Assembly: GCF_012927645.1 (NCBI RefSeq)
Contig: NZ_JABBMT010000001.1
Location: forward strand, 62,001 to 126,000
DNA from: Pseudoalteromonas arctica
GTDB lineage: Bacteria; Pseudomonadota; Gammaproteobacteria; Enterobacterales; Alteromonadaceae
Length of the DNA: 64,000 bases
Direction of reading: 5' to 3'
Below are positions 1-9,036 of the stretch, in pieces; within the stretch, counting starts at the first letter, position 1; each line of letters opens with the position of its first letter. The position numbers and the translations under genes were made by a program. Below the pieces are notes generated by a model. That model was not told the origin of the DNA. It did no database searches and saw nothing but the letters and a program-made list of their open reading frames with translations.

Positions 1-347
1 TAGCACAGGCAGCGAATGCACAAGGGCGTACTGTATCGGGCGATCCTAAACCATCTTCAGGCGGATACTATCGCTCTGATCATTTTGCTTTTGCCAACAT
101 GGGTATTCCAGCCATGTATGCTGGCGGTGGCAGTGAAGCACTTGACGAGGATACGGCCAATTACCGTAAACGCATGAGCTTAGTGCTACGTGGTTGTTAC
201 CATCAACCATGTGACAGATACCGTGATGAATGGGATCTATCGGGAGCTGTACAAGACTTACAACTGTTTTATCAAGTAGGTTTTGATATTTCTGAGCAAC
301 CACAATGGCCAAAGTGGAATGCAAACTCAGAATTTCAACGTAAGTAG
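1..347 (+). CDS. M28 family metallopeptidase, C-terminal part (5' end outside window)
   Basis: Only the last 114 codons are present, read in the frame that starts at base 3; the ORF is open to the window edge. The visible part holds the motif SDHFAFANMGIPAMYAGGG, typical of the end of the M28 aminopeptidase fold, where the His after Ser-Asp supplies a zinc ligand. The tail ends with a Cys-containing helix region (CYHQPCDRYRDEW), as in secreted M28 peptidases of marine gammaproteobacteria. The family removes N-terminal amino acids from peptides, usually in the periplasm or outside the cell. The signal peptide and the first zinc ligands cannot be checked here. No clear intrinsic terminator follows before the Fur box at 440. 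Family call is good; exact specificity is unknown. Confidence 0.85.
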   Translation, partial: AQAANAQGRTVSGDPKPSSGGYYRSDHFAFANMGIPAMYAGGGSEALDEDTANYRKRMSLVLRGCYHQPCDRYRDEWDLSGAVQDLQLFYQVGFDISEQPQWPKWNANSEFQRK

Positions 348-439
348 TTCTATTTAATCACAACCTTAAATTCAAATTTAAACTAACTTTGATTTGGCTA
401 TCGAAAAACTCAAACAGAGTAATCGATTTAAATAGAGTT

Positions 440-460
440 AAATGATATTGATTATCATTT
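440..460. promoter_or_regulatory. Fur box upstream of the putative Mn transporter
   Basis: The 21 bases AAATGATATTGATTATCATTT minus one end form an imperfect palindrome in which 9 of 10 base pairs match around G450. The core at 443-457 differs from the 7-1-7 Fur consensus TGATAATnATTATCA at one base. It lies 47 bases before the annotated start of the transporter gene, a usual operator distance. Fur itself is encoded at 14833-15273. A Fur-family Mn regulator (Mur) recognises a related site in other bacteria, so the metal sensed is inferred. Confidence 0.75.
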
Positions 461-469
461 AATTAAAAT

Positions 470-509
470 ATACAGTGTGACCTAGTTAATTTATTAGGTC
501 ACATTGTAT
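470..509 (+). promoter_or_regulatory. 15-bp hairpin spanning the start codon of the Mn transporter gene
   Basis: Arms 470-484 and 495-509 pair over 15 positions with one G-U wobble (G475/T504) and a 10-base loop (485-494). The right arm runs into the ATG at 508-510, so the A and U of the start codon are paired in the RNA. No U-run follows, so it is not a normal terminator. As DNA it is an inverted repeat TGTGACCTA-N10-TAGGTCACA and could instead bind a regulator. It resembles no riboswitch that I can name. Confidence 0.6.
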
Positions 510-1680
510 GATTTTACTCTCTCACATTGGTGCTATTACTCCCGCCTCAAAACGCTTTTTGAGCCAAAATAAACGCTTACTGCTGCCTTTATTTATTTTA
601 ACTTGCCTTGCAATACCGCAATTACGCGAAATAACAATGACCGCACTGAGTGATGCATTTTTTCAAGTGAGTGTGTTTGTTGCCGCAACTCTTTTAATTT
701 ATTACTACGCTATAGAACACTTACCTCAATTAGAGCTTAGTTATTTAAGTGCCAAGTCACCTATGTTAGAAATTAGCTTTGCAGCAGTTTTAGGTGCATT
801 ACCTGGCTGTGGTGGGGCTATTATTGTGGTTACTCAATTTACAAAAGGCCAAGCAAGCTTTGGCGCTATTGTTGCCGTGCTAACAGCCACAATGGGCGAT
901 GCAGCGTTTTTATTACTTGCTACCCGCCCTACTGAAGGCTTGTTAATTATGGGCACAGGGTTGGTTGTGGGTACATTCAGTGGTTTGCTGGTGAATACCA
1001 TACACAAAAAAAACTTTTTACGCCCAACAGCGCAAGAACATAAGCACCACATTAAAATATTCTCAACTAACATTATTAAAATCAGTAAACCGGTTTGGAT
1101 GGTAGCAATTATCCCAAGCCTTATAATTGCCTTTTTGATTGCGTTTAATGTTGATTTTTCACAGTATGGTGCAAGCACAAGTACTGTGATCACACTATTT
1201 GGTGCAGTAATGGCTTTATTTATTGTTAGTATTTGGGCACTTTCGTCAAGAGGCGAAAGCTATCAAGAAGTCACGTCAGAAGACGATGCATGTAACCCCC
1301 CTTCTAAAATAATAAAAGTATTACAAGATACCCATTTTGTAACGGCATGGGTTGTCGCTTCTTTTATGCTATTTGAGATTTTGGTTAACATTGTAGGAAT
1401 TGATTTAAAAACGTGGTTTGTACATTACGCCTATTTAGCGCCATTAATTGCAGTACTTATTGGATTTTTACCCGGCTGTGGCCCGCAAATAATTGTTACA
1501 ACTCTTTATATTCAAGGCATTATTCCCTTTAGTGCTTTAGCAGGAAACGCGATTTCTAACGACGGTGATGCGTTATTTCCAGCAATAGCAATGGCACCAC
1601 GCGCCGCATTAGTCGCGACTATTTATTCAGCCATTCCTGCCATGCTGGTTGGGTATGGGTTATATTTCTTTGGGGTGTAA
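508..1680 (+). CDS. Putative manganese transporter (MntX-like, ArsP_2/10-TM family)
   Basis: A 390-residue protein with about ten hydrophobic segments and a charged central loop near residues 245-270. Two halves carry matching motifs: LPGCG at 98-102 with GDAAF at 130-134, and LPGCG at 321-325 with GDALF at 353-357. This points to an internal duplication, as in many secondary transporters. The family is annotated as putative manganese transporter and I associate it with MntX, the Mn importer reported from marine Alteromonadales, vibrios and roseobacters; older family names suggested heavy-metal export. A Fur box (440-460) fits metal-repressed uptake. The start at 508 sits inside a hairpin and has no clear Shine-Dalgarno sequence; Met44 (637) is the next candidate and would remove the first hydrophobic segment. 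The gene stands alone between a peptidase and the terminator at 1688. Confidence 0.7.
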   Translation: MILLSHIGAITPASKRFLSQNKRLLLPLFILTCLAIPQLREITMTALSDAFFQVSVFVAATLLIYYYAIEHLPQLELSYLSAKSPMLEISFAAVLGALPGCGGAIIVVTQFTKGQASFGAIVAVLTATMGDAAFLLLATRPTEGLLIMGTGLVVGTFSGLLVNTIHKKNFLRPTAQEHKHHIKIFSTNIIKISKPVWMVAIIPSLIIAFLIAFNVDFSQYGASTSTVITLFGAVMALFIVSIWALSSRGESYQEVTSEDDACNPPSKIIKVLQDTHFVTAWVVASFMLFEILVNIVGIDLKTWFVHYAYLAPLIAVLIGFLPGCGPQIIVTTLYIQGIIPFSALAGNAISNDGDALFPAIAMAPRAALVATIYSAIPAMLVGYGLYFFGV

Positions 1681-1687
1681 TTCACGG

Positions 1688-1721
1688 CTTTAAAAGCTCA
1701 GCGATCACAGAGCTTTTAAAG
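1688..1721. terminator. Bidirectional intrinsic terminator
   Basis: A perfect 12-bp stem (CTTTAAAAGCTC / GAGCTTTTAAAG) with a 10-base loop lies between the convergent transporter gene and the DUF805 gene. U-tracts are weak on both sides apart from the A/T-rich stem itself. Confidence 0.6.
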
Positions 1722-1733
1722 TATTGGGTAGAT

Positions 1734-2093
1734 TTATTCGACTACTAGTTCAACTTCTTTTGGGTTAGCGCCGTGATCATTTTCGCCTTCTTGCGAATCT
1801 TGCGCTAAGAAGATGATTAATACGATCCAACCAATTATTGGCACCAGCCAAAGTAACTGCCACCAGCCAGAACGGTTCGTATCATGAAGACGTCGAGCAC
1901 CTGCGCTTAATTGAGGGATCAACACAGCCAAACTATATAGTGTTCCTATGATCGCAGTACCTGTGAAATAATCTATTGCACCAGTGACACACGAAAAAAT
2001 AACATTGAACAATATAAACATCCAATATGCTTTGCGACGAGTACGGCCATTAAAATCGGCATAACGACGCATTGCTTCCATAAAATATTCCAT
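1734..2093 (-). CDS. DUF805 family small membrane protein
   Basis: A 119-residue protein with a short amphipathic N-terminus (MEYFMEAMRRYADFNGR) followed by three or four membrane segments and a hydrophilic acidic tail. The pattern YADFNGRTRRKAYWMF near the start and ARRLHDTNRSGWW in the middle are hallmarks of DUF805 (YhaH-type) inner-membrane proteins, whose function is not established. The start at 2093 has an AAGGAA ribosome site seven bases upstream. It is monocistronic, between the bidirectional terminator at 1688 and the bkd terminator at 2185. No operon partner hints at a role. Confidence 0.88.
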   Translation of the reverse strand: MEYFMEAMRRYADFNGRTRRKAYWMFILFNVIFSCVTGAIDYFTGTAIIGTLYSLAVLIPQLSAGARRLHDTNRSGWWQLLWLVPIIGWIVLIIFLAQDSQEGENDHGANPKEVELVVE

Positions 2094-2184
2094 AATAATT
2101 CCTTAATTTTTTTTAAATTCCCTTACGGGTGTATCTATTTAGAGACACCAATATAATAAATAAAAAACAACAATAGTAAAACAA

Positions 2185-2207
2185 AAAACCAGCACTAGGC
2201 TGGTTTT
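2185..2207 (-). terminator. Rho-independent terminator of the bkd operon
   Basis: AAAACCAGC (2185-2193) pairs with GCTGGTTTT (2199-2207) around a 5-base loop. Read on the minus strand the stem is followed by a run of T (complement of the A-run 2183-2188). It lies 20 bases after the bkdB stop. Confidence 0.85.
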
Positions 2208-2227
2208 AAAATAGGTAACGATTAAAG

Positions 2228-3790
2228 TTAACTCATTGCCATCATCATTTTGGCTGGGGTTTCTAAGTAAGATTTCCACACGTTATTAAAACGTGCAATC
2301 GTGCCGCCATCAATAACACGGTGATCGCCAGACCAGCTCACTTGCATAATAGCTTTACTCACAACCTGACCGTGCTCATCAAAACGCGGGAGATGCTGTA
2401 ACTTACCTAATGCAACAATTGCCACTTCAGGCTTATTGATGATCGGCGTTGCAATAGTGCCGCCAATTGCCCCAATATTAGAAATACTAATAGTACCGCC
2501 TTTTAAGTCATCCGGTGTTACGCGCCCTTCTCTTGCTGCATCCGTTAGTCGCGTTACTTCATTGGCAACATCCACAATACTTTTTAATTGGCATTGTTTG
2601 ATGTTAGGTACTAATAAGCCAATTTTTGAATCCACCGCCATACCTATATTGTGATCTGCAAAATAAGTAAGCTCAGTACAGTCATCATTTACTTTTGAAT
2701 TTAATACCGGGAATTCTTTCATCGCCAATGATAAAGCTTTAATGAAAAACGGCATCATAGTCAGCTTAACGCCTTGTTGCTTATACTGCTCTTTCAATTC
2801 AGTACGCAATGCAATAAGTGCGGTTAAATCAATTTCGTCACAAAATGTAAAATGTGGAATTGTACTAATTGACGCAACCATTTGTTTAGCCATCGCCGCT
2901 TTAATGCCTTTGATTGGCTCAACCCGTTTACCACTTGTGATGGAATTGGCTGTATTTGCAATGTCAGTGCTACCTTTCAATGGCGAAGTATCAATACTGT
3001 TTGGCACTTCACCTTTTACAAAGCGTTCAATGTCTTCTTTATAAATACGGCCATTCTTACCACTACCTGGAACTGTAGTTAGATCAACATCAAGTTCACG
3101 CGCTTTACGTCTTACAGCAGGCGATGCGACTGCCTTTTTATTAATTACAGGAGCTGCTGCCACTGGCTTTTCAACTACTGCTTTGGTTTGTGCTTTCACT
3201 AATGCATCATTGATATCGACAACATTTGCTTGAGTGCCTGCAATCGACATTTGAAAAAGAGGGCTGTGTACTTGCGCAATATCCCCTTTAGCATAATAAA
3301 GTTTTACCACGGTGCCCGTATATTTAGCGGGAATTTGCACTAACGCTTTATCGGTCATTACATCACAAACAGCCTGATCTTCCTCTATCAAATCGCCTTC
3401 ACTGACTAACCACTCAACAATTTCACACTCAACAATTCCTTCACCAATGTCGGGAAGGATAAAATCCTCAACGACTTCAGAGTGAGTATTTATTTGCGTG
3501 TGCTCAATTGCACTGATTGCTTCTGTTTGCGCATGATCAATAGCAGTCTCACCAGCTACATCCATTGCAAACAGCGGGGCATGCACTAAAGCAATATCCC
3601 CTTTGGCATAATACAGCTTACTGATCACACCATCATGAACCGCAGGAATTTGCACCAGTGCTTTGTCTGTCATTACATCGCAAATAGGTTGATCTTCAGC
3701 AACAACGTCGCCTTCAGTTACTAACCATTCAACCACTTCACATTCAACGATACCTTCACCGATATCCGGTAAAATAAAATCTTTTGCCAT
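2228..3790 (-). CDS. bkdB: Branched-chain 2-oxoacid dehydrogenase E2 (dihydrolipoyl transacylase) with two lipoyl domains
   Basis: A 520-residue E2 core protein. Two lipoyl domains come first, with the lipoylation lysines in MTDKALVQIP at Lys43 and Lys148. A peripheral subunit-binding domain follows (ASPAVRRKARELDVDL, about 222-237), then a 2-oxoacid acyltransferase domain ending with the catalytic SGDHRVIDGG motif. It moves the acyl group from valine-, leucine- or isoleucine-derived 2-oxoacids to CoA. The DIGEGI and MTDKA motifs separate it from the 2-oxoglutarate E2 (sucB, 20585) in this window. It is the last gene of bkdA1-bkdA2-bkdB, 8 bases after bkdA2, and is followed by a terminator. 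Many bacterial Bkd E2 proteins have one lipoyl domain, so the duplication is notable. No E3 gene is in the operon, so a shared Lpd elsewhere is presumably used. Confidence 0.93.
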   Translation of the reverse strand: MAKDFILPDIGEGIVECEVVEWLVTEGDVVAEDQPICDVMTDKALVQIPAVHDGVISKLYYAKGDIALVHAPLFAMDVAGETAIDHAQTEAISAIEHTQINTHSEVVEDFILPDIGEGIVECEIVEWLVSEGDLIEEDQAVCDVMTDKALVQIPAKYTGTVVKLYYAKGDIAQVHSPLFQMSIAGTQANVVDINDALVKAQTKAVVEKPVAAAPVINKKAVASPAVRRKARELDVDLTTVPGSGKNGRIYKEDIERFVKGEVPNSIDTSPLKGSTDIANTANSITSGKRVEPIKGIKAAMAKQMVASISTIPHFTFCDEIDLTALIALRTELKEQYKQQGVKLTMMPFFIKALSLAMKEFPVLNSKVNDDCTELTYFADHNIGMAVDSKIGLLVPNIKQCQLKSIVDVANEVTRLTDAAREGRVTPDDLKGGTISISNIGAIGGTIATPIINKPEVAIVALGKLQHLPRFDEHGQVVSKAIMQVSWSGDHRVIDGGTIARFNNVWKSYLETPAKMMMAMS

Positions 3791-3798
3791 GATGACTC

Positions 3799-4776
3799 CT
3801 AAAATTCGACCGATTGCTTGATTGCTGCGAGCACTTTCAACGCATCAGGTACATATTCTTTTTCAAGCGCTAATGGATACGGAGTATCTAAGCCGCAAAC
3901 ACGTAAGATAGGTGATTCTAAATGCAAAAAACATTGTTGTTGGATTGTCGCCGCGATTTCCGCACCAAAGCCGTTGGTAATGGGTGCTTCATGGCTGACA
4001 ACTAAGCGGCCTGTTTTGGTTACAGATGTGGCAATCGTTTCCATATCCCATGGTAAAATACTGCGTAGATCAATCACTTCGCAGCTGATACCTTGCTCGC
4101 TGGCACGTTTTGCAGCATCTTCGATGATTTCCATCTGTGCGCCCCAAGCAAGTAGTGTTACGTCCGTACCTTCACTAACTATTTCAGCTTTACCAAGTTC
4201 AATGCTGTAATCCTGTTCAGGAACTTCACCAGTTGATGCACGATATAAACGTTTAGGTTCAAAGAAAATAACCGGGTTATCATCTTTTATCGCAGCACGT
4301 AATAAGCCTTTTGCTTGGTAAGGGTTACGCGGAACAACAATTTTCAGTCCTGGAGTATGTGCAAAATACGCTTCTGGTGATTGCGAATGATATAAGCCAC
4401 CGGCAATACCACCACCGTAAGGAGTACGGATAGTCAGGTTGCCAACATTAAACTCGTTGCCACTACGATAACGAAATTTAGCAGACTCGTTTACAATTTG
4501 ATCAAATGCGGGGAAAATATAATCGGCAAATTGAATTTCAGCAAGTGCAGGTGCACCAAACGCTGCTAAGCCATTAGCAAAGCCCATGATCCCTTGTTCG
4601 GTTAATGGTGTATTAAATACGCGGTGCTGACCATACTTCTCTTGTAGTCCAGAGGTTGCGCGAAATACGCCACCAAAATAGCCAACATCTTCACCAAAAA
4701 TACACGCTTGCGGATGTTCAGCCATAGTTATATCAAGGGCTGAATTAATCGCATGTAACATATTCATTTTAGCCAT
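3799..4776 (-). CDS. bkdA2: Branched-chain 2-oxoacid dehydrogenase E1 beta subunit
   Basis: A 325-residue transketolase-type protein: N-terminal pyrimidine-binding domain ([15 protein letters not shown] near residues 28-42, with the Glu that activates thiamine diphosphate) and a C-terminal transketolase-C domain ([16 protein letters not shown] near 260-275). It pairs with BkdA1 to form the alpha2-beta2 E1 that decarboxylates branched-chain 2-oxoacids. Its ATG overlaps the bkdA1 stop by one base (TAATG), which implies translational coupling and equal subunit supply. Length matches the family. Confidence 0.94.
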   Translation of the reverse strand: MAKMNMLHAINSALDITMAEHPQACIFGEDVGYFGGVFRATSGLQEKYGQHRVFNTPLTEQGIMGFANGLAAFGAPALAEIQFADYIFPAFDQIVNESAKFRYRSGNEFNVGNLTIRTPYGGGIAGGLYHSQSPEAYFAHTPGLKIVVPRNPYQAKGLLRAAIKDDNPVIFFEPKRLYRASTGEVPEQDYSIELGKAEIVSEGTDVTLLAWGAQMEIIEDAAKRASEQGISCEVIDLRSILPWDMETIATSVTKTGRLVVSHEAPITNGFGAEIAATIQQQCFLHLESPILRVCGLDTPYPLALEKEYVPDALKVLAAIKQSVEF

Positions 4777-5990
4777 TACTTAATTCTCCCTGCAGTCACT
4801 GGGTAAGCATCTGGGTGCTGCTTAATATGCGTTTTCAATTGCTCGTATTGACGTTGCAAGGAAGGGATTGGTGTATCATATACATCTGATACCAACTCTT
4901 CTAACGCCGGTTTTGCAATTACTTCAGCGCGTTTTAATGCGGCTAATATATCTTCACGAATTTGCTCTTTGGCTTTGTCGTCTTCTTCTTCATTAAGCCA
5001 GTTTTGCTTAATTAACCATTTGCGAAAACGCTCGATTGGACAAGACTGATAATTTGCTTCTTCGTCCTTTGATCGGTAGCCACTAGGATCATCGGATGTA
5101 GAATGTGCGCCAAGTCGATATGCAATTGATTCAATTAAAATCGGCTCACCCGTTTTAGCGGCAAGTTCACGAGCTTTTTTGGTTGCAGCATAGACGGCCA
5201 ATGCATCAGCACCATCCACACGAATTGTTTTAATCCCATAGCCGACACCACGAGAAGCAATACCGTCGCCCTTAAATTGTTCATCTGCAGGGGTTGAAAT
5301 CGCATAACCGTTATTGCGAGCAAAAAAGATAACCGGTGACTTATGCACTGCAGCCATATTTAAACCAGCATGAAAGTCCCCCTCTGAAGCCGCCCCTTCG
5401 CCAAAGTAACAAATAGTAATGTTATCTATCGTTGAGCTTAGCTCACCAGATTTTGCATCTATGTGTTTAATTTTTTGCCCGTAAGCGTAACCTGTCGCTT
5501 GCGGTATTTGCGTACCTAGCGGCGATGAGATAGTCATGTAATTAAGCACATTTGAACCGTAGTGAATTGGCATTTGGCGACCTTTACCTAAATCCAACTC
5601 ATTAGAAAACATTTGGTTCATAAACTGATCAAGTGTGAAGCCACGATAATGAAGTGCAGCCTGCTCACGGTATTGCGCCATGATCATATCGTCTTGATCA
5701 AGTGCCGCAGCAGACGCTGTCACTGCCGCCTCTTCACCTAAACATTGCATGTAAAAGCTTACTCTGCCTTGGCGTTGAGCTGCTTGCATACGCTCATCAA
5801 GTGCGCGTATAAAACGCATTGTTTCATATAAGCGCAGCGCAGTACTTTCATCAATATCGGGGGCTGTTGCACCGTCGCGGATATCGCCATCCTCGTTTAA
5901 AATACTCAAGGTCGGAATATTTAAGGCATGACCGTCAATAAATGCAAGATCATGACTCATATTCAGCGATACGTTATTTGGATTGCTCAT
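4776..5990 (-). CDS. bkdA1: Branched-chain 2-oxoacid dehydrogenase E1 alpha subunit
   Basis: A 404-residue thiamine-diphosphate enzyme subunit. The ThDP motif runs from [15 protein letters not shown] to RNNGYAIS, with the conserved Gly-Glu-Gly and terminal Asn. The phosphorylation-loop region [13 protein letters not shown], typical of branched-chain E1 alpha, is present. First gene of the bkd operon, with AGGTAGG five bases before the ATG. The 24-bp palindrome at 6101-6124 lies about 110 bases upstream and probably controls the operon. Together with AstE and GdhB it points to active amino acid catabolism. Confidence 0.94.
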   Translation of the reverse strand: MSNPNNVSLNMSHDLAFIDGHALNIPTLSILNEDGDIRDGATAPDIDESTALRLYETMRFIRALDERMQAAQRQGRVSFYMQCLGEEAAVTASAAALDQDDMIMAQYREQAALHYRGFTLDQFMNQMFSNELDLGKGRQMPIHYGSNVLNYMTISSPLGTQIPQATGYAYGQKIKHIDAKSGELSSTIDNITICYFGEGAASEGDFHAGLNMAAVHKSPVIFFARNNGYAISTPADEQFKGDGIASRGVGYGIKTIRVDGADALAVYAATKKARELAAKTGEPILIESIAYRLGAHSTSDDPSGYRSKDEEANYQSCPIERFRKWLIKQNWLNEEEDDKAKEQIREDILAALKRAEVIAKPALEELVSDVYDTPIPSLQRQYEQLKTHIKQHPDAYPVTAGRIK

Positions 5991-6100
5991 AACCTACCTT
6001 CTTTTGTTGTCGTAAACAGTACAAGTCAGTTGTTATTATTGGCTGTGCTCTGCAGGATAAACTTTGCAGAAACTGTACTGTATTTAAATTAAAGCTGCTG

Positions 6101-6124
6101 ACACCTTACGTTAACGTAAAGTGT
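6101..6124. promoter_or_regulatory. 24-bp palindrome upstream of bkdA1, candidate LiuR-type operator
   Basis: The perfect 14-bp core TTACGTTAACGTAA (6106-6119) is extended by ACAC/GTGT arms with one mismatched pair (6105/6120). It resembles the ACGT-half-site palindrome described for LiuR, the MerR-family regulator of branched-chain amino acid catabolism in gammaproteobacteria. The position, about 110 bases before bkdA1, supports this. The assignment of the regulator is inference; the palindrome itself is plain in the sequence. Confidence 0.65.
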
Positions 6125-6178
6125 TATTCAACTAATCATAGACGAAACAAAGTTAATTGGCGAGAGTAGTACTGGAAA

Positions 6179-6223
6179 GTTAACTATACAAGAATATAAA
6201 GTATATACAATCATATAGTTAAC
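6179..6223. repeat. Inverted repeat in the astE-bkdA1 intergenic region
   Basis: GTTAACTATA (6179-6188) and TATAGTTAAC (6214-6223) are perfect 10-bp inverted copies separated by 25 A/T-rich bases. It lies 28 bases after the astE stop. No T-run follows on the minus strand, so it is a poor terminator for astE. It could be an operator or RNA structure. Confidence 0.4.
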
Positions 6224-6251
6224 GATTTTTTCTGGTCTTTAAAGCTAAAAG

Positions 6252-7304
6252 TTAAATAATATTATCAGTTAGTTGTAATGGTATTACCGTTAATAATGCA
6301 CGTTGTCCAAGGGCAACATCAGCATTAGGAAATATAATTGCTTCGCCTTCAACATCTGCGTAATAACAGGTCTGACCATCCGTTGCGAGTAAATCACCTT
6401 TGCTAAAACCGGTAAAATTCTCAGCATCATCCGAAAAGGGAAACGTAAAATCTTGTTCAGTGCGGTTGATTGACCGGTGCACAGCAAACAACTCAAAATC
6501 ACTTGCATCAAATTCTTTATATATTACTTCTTTTTGGCTAATTAATGCGCTCAGGGTCGCCTTGGTTTTTGCAAAACGACTCATATCATTTTCACCAAAC
6601 GGTTTTACTTGACCAAGTTCAACGGTAAATGAATCTGCACCATGAACAAACGACGAATAGTAGCTAAAAGTAGTGGCTGGCGATTTCATCATTAGCACCG
6701 TATTCACTCCACAGCTTAATAAAAACTGTAGTTGCGACTTTTTCCACGGTTTACCATGTAAAAATGGATATACAGCAAACTTATCATTTTTTGAGCCACG
6801 AATTGCGGTGTGCAAATCGTAATGACAACGCTCTCTGTGCTGCCCGCCACGTTGATAAAAGTCACTAACATATTGCTCGAGCTTGGCTGCGCGTGTGCGC
6901 TCATTATTCATCCGTACACCTTCGACAGTGTGATGACCATTAAATAAACGATTTAGATTTTCTTCTACAAAACGCTTGCCAATATTAATTGATTGCGGGT
7001 TACCAAAAATAAACAGTACACGTTGTGCTAGTTGTAAATCACCTAAGATAATACGCTTAATTAAGTCATCACAAATTTCAATAGGTGCTGTTTCATTACC
7101 ATGGATCGCACTTGAAAGTACCACATCGATTGTGGTGTCGCATTTTGGTTGAAACTCAATAACGCCGGTGTCATGAATAGTTACAGCGGTGCCATTACTT
7201 AAAGTAAAAGCACCCGCTGCTAAGTGCCATTCATTATTACGGCTGAGAGTTAAAAAATCGCCTTGCTGTTGTAATTCGTTTAAATACTCTGAGTTGGCTG
7301 TCAT
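6252..7304 (-). CDS. astE: Succinylglutamate desuccinylase
   Basis: A 350-residue zinc enzyme of the AstE/ASPA (M14-like) family. The zinc ligands sit in [10 protein letters not shown] (His68, Glu71), and YDLHTAIRG supplies the third ligand. The catalytic Glu lies in the later [10 protein letters not shown] segment. It cleaves N-succinylglutamate to succinate and glutamate, the last step of the arginine succinyltransferase route. The other ast genes are not in the window, so the pathway is scattered in this genome or partly elsewhere. It lies between pgm and the bkd operon, all on the minus strand, but the pgm terminator region is behind it (7346-7368), so it probably has its own promoter. 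Confidence 0.92.
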   Translation of the reverse strand: MTANSEYLNELQQQGDFLTLSRNNEWHLAAGAFTLSNGTAVTIHDTGVIEFQPKCDTTIDVVLSSAIHGNETAPIEICDDLIKRIILGDLQLAQRVLFIFGNPQSINIGKRFVEENLNRLFNGHHTVEGVRMNNERTRAAKLEQYVSDFYQRGGQHRERCHYDLHTAIRGSKNDKFAVYPFLHGKPWKKSQLQFLLSCGVNTVLMMKSPATTFSYYSSFVHGADSFTVELGQVKPFGENDMSRFAKTKATLSALISQKEVIYKEFDASDFELFAVHRSINRTEQDFTFPFSDDAENFTGFSKGDLLATDGQTCYYADVEGEAIIFPNADVALGQRALLTVIPLQLTDNII

Positions 7305-7345
7305 AATCCAAATGCCTTCATATTATTATGCAAATAAGAAACAAA

Positions 7346-7368
7346 AACGGCTGAATAAATCAGCCGTT
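7346..7368 (-). terminator. Rho-independent terminator of pgm
   Basis: AACGGCTGA (7346-7354) and TCAGCCGTT (7360-7368) form a 9-bp stem with a 5-base loop. On the minus strand it is followed by TTTTTG, 20 bases after the pgm stop. Confidence 0.85.
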
Positions 7369-7388
7369 ATAAAATAGTCTAAGCGTTA

Positions 7389-9026
7389 TTAACTAATAAC
7401 TGAATCAACCAACTTCTTGGCTTCTTTTTCTAATAGCGCTAAATGTTCTTCACCTTTAAATGATTCAAGGTAAATTTTATAAATATCTTCAGTGCCTGAT
7501 GGACGCGCTGCAAACCAGCCGTTTTCAGTAACTACTTTTAAACCACCAATAGCGGCATTATTACCAGGCGCATGAGTTAGCTTTTGTAAAATAGACTCGC
7601 CCGCAAGTGTATCTGCCGTAACATCTTTCGCACTTAGCCCTTTAAGTCGCTCTTTTTGGGCAGAACTTGCAGGCGCATCAATACGTTTGTATAAAGGCGC
7701 ACCAAATTCGAACTCAAGCTCTTTATAAAGTGCCGATGGGGTTTTTCCTGTTACAGCTAAAATTTCCGCGGCTAATAATCCCATGATGAAACCATCTTTA
7801 TCGGTATTCCAAACAGAGCCGTCAAAACGTAAAAATGATGCCCCTGCACTTTCTTCACCGCCAAATGCGAGTGTGCCCGTGCTTAAACCTTCAACAAACC
7901 ATTTAAAGCCAACTGGAACTTCTTGCACTTGACGATTATTACGGGTAACTACCCGGTCGATCATTGCACTTGAAACCAGTGTTTTACCGATTTGTACATC
8001 TTTAGACCAGTTACGATGATTTAATAAGTAATCAATCGCAACCGCTAAAAAGTGATTAGGATTCATTAAGCCGTCAGGAGTTACAATACCATGGCGATCA
8101 TAGTCAGGATCATTGCCAATGCTTATATCAAAATCATCTTTAAGTGCAATTAGGTTTGCCATCGCATAAGGTGATGAGCAATCCATACGAATTTTGCCAT
8201 CTTTATCAAGTGGCATAAACCCAAAGCGTGGGTCAACTTGGTTATTTACGACCGTTAAGTCTAAATTGAATTTAGTTGCTATAACCGGCCAAAAATTAAT
8301 ACCTGAGCCACCTAGTGGATCAATACCGATTTTAATATTTGCTTTACTTATAGCGGCAACATCAACCACATTAATTAAGTCTTCAATATAAGGAGTCATT
8401 AAATCTTGGTATTTAATAAAACCTGAACGGGCTGCTTTTGCAAATGGGAACAGCTCAACTTCAACTAAATCTTCTAGTAGTAGTTGATTAGCTCTGTCTT
8501 CTATCCACTTAGTAACGTCAGTATCTGCGGGGCCGCCATTAGGTGGGTTATATTTAAAACCGCCATCTTCTGGAGGATTATGTGAAGGTGTAACAACAAT
8601 GCCGTCAGCTAGTTCATTTGGGTGGTTTTTATTGTAACTAACAATAGCGTGGCTAATCACAGGTGTCGGTGTAAAATCGTCGTTTTCTTGCGTGATCACT
8701 TGTACTTCGTTAGCAACAAGTACTTCAATCGCTGAATTGTAAGCCGCCTCACTTAACGCGTGCGTATCTTTACCTAAGAACAGCGGTCCAAAAATATTAC
8801 TTTGTTTTCGGTAATCACAAATTGCTTGAGTAATGGCGAGAATGTGAGATTCATTGAATTTCACATCATATGAACAACCTCTATGCCCTGAAGTACCAAA
8901 AGCAACACAATGTTCAGGGTTTTGCTCTAGATCGGGTTCATTTAAATAATAAGCAGACACTAATTTTGGTACATTTACTAAATCTGATTGTGTTGCAGGT
9001 TTGCCTGCACCGGAATGAATCGCCAT
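7389..9026 (-). CDS. pgm: Phosphoglucomutase (alpha-D-glucose phosphate-specific)
   Basis: A 545-residue alpha-D-phosphohexomutase, the same length as E. coli Pgm. The phosphoserine loop is TPSHNPP (Ser148), the metal loop is DPDYDRHG, the sugar-binding loop is [10 protein letters not shown], and the phosphate-binding loop near the C-terminus is [11 protein letters not shown]. It interconverts glucose 1-phosphate and glucose 6-phosphate, for glycogen and envelope polysaccharide metabolism. The start at 9026 (MAIHSGAG) is chosen because AAAGGAAATGTA precedes it; the longer reading frame to 9074 would overlap the end of seqA. The seqA-pgm order is conserved in gammaproteobacteria and the 10-base gap implies cotranscription. 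Confidence 0.96.
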   Translation of the reverse strand: MAIHSGAGKPATQSDLVNVPKLVSAYYLNEPDLEQNPEHCVAFGTSGHRGCSYDVKFNESHILAITQAICDYRKQSNIFGPLFLGKDTHALSEAAYNSAIEVLVANEVQVITQENDDFTPTPVISHAIVSYNKNHPNELADGIVVTPSHNPPEDGGFKYNPPNGGPADTDVTKWIEDRANQLLLEDLVEVELFPFAKAARSGFIKYQDLMTPYIEDLINVVDVAAISKANIKIGIDPLGGSGINFWPVIATKFNLDLTVVNNQVDPRFGFMPLDKDGKIRMDCSSPYAMANLIALKDDFDISIGNDPDYDRHGIVTPDGLMNPNHFLAVAIDYLLNHRNWSKDVQIGKTLVSSAMIDRVVTRNNRQVQEVPVGFKWFVEGLSTGTLAFGGEESAGASFLRFDGSVWNTDKDGFIMGLLAAEILAVTGKTPSALYKELEFEFGAPLYKRIDAPASSAQKERLKGLSAKDVTADTLAGESILQKLTHAPGNNAAIGGLKVVTENGWFAARPSGTEDIYKIYLESFKGEEHLALLEKEAKKLVDSVIS

Positions 9027-9036
9027 TACATTTCCT

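Noticed and set aside
472..507. TGTGA...TCACA as a CRP site before the Mn transporter
   Set aside because: The half-sites are separated by 18 bases instead of six, so it is better read as the long hairpin.
470..509. Rho-independent terminator of the M28 peptidase gene
   Set aside because: The stem is good but no U-run follows on the plus strand and it overlaps the next start codon.
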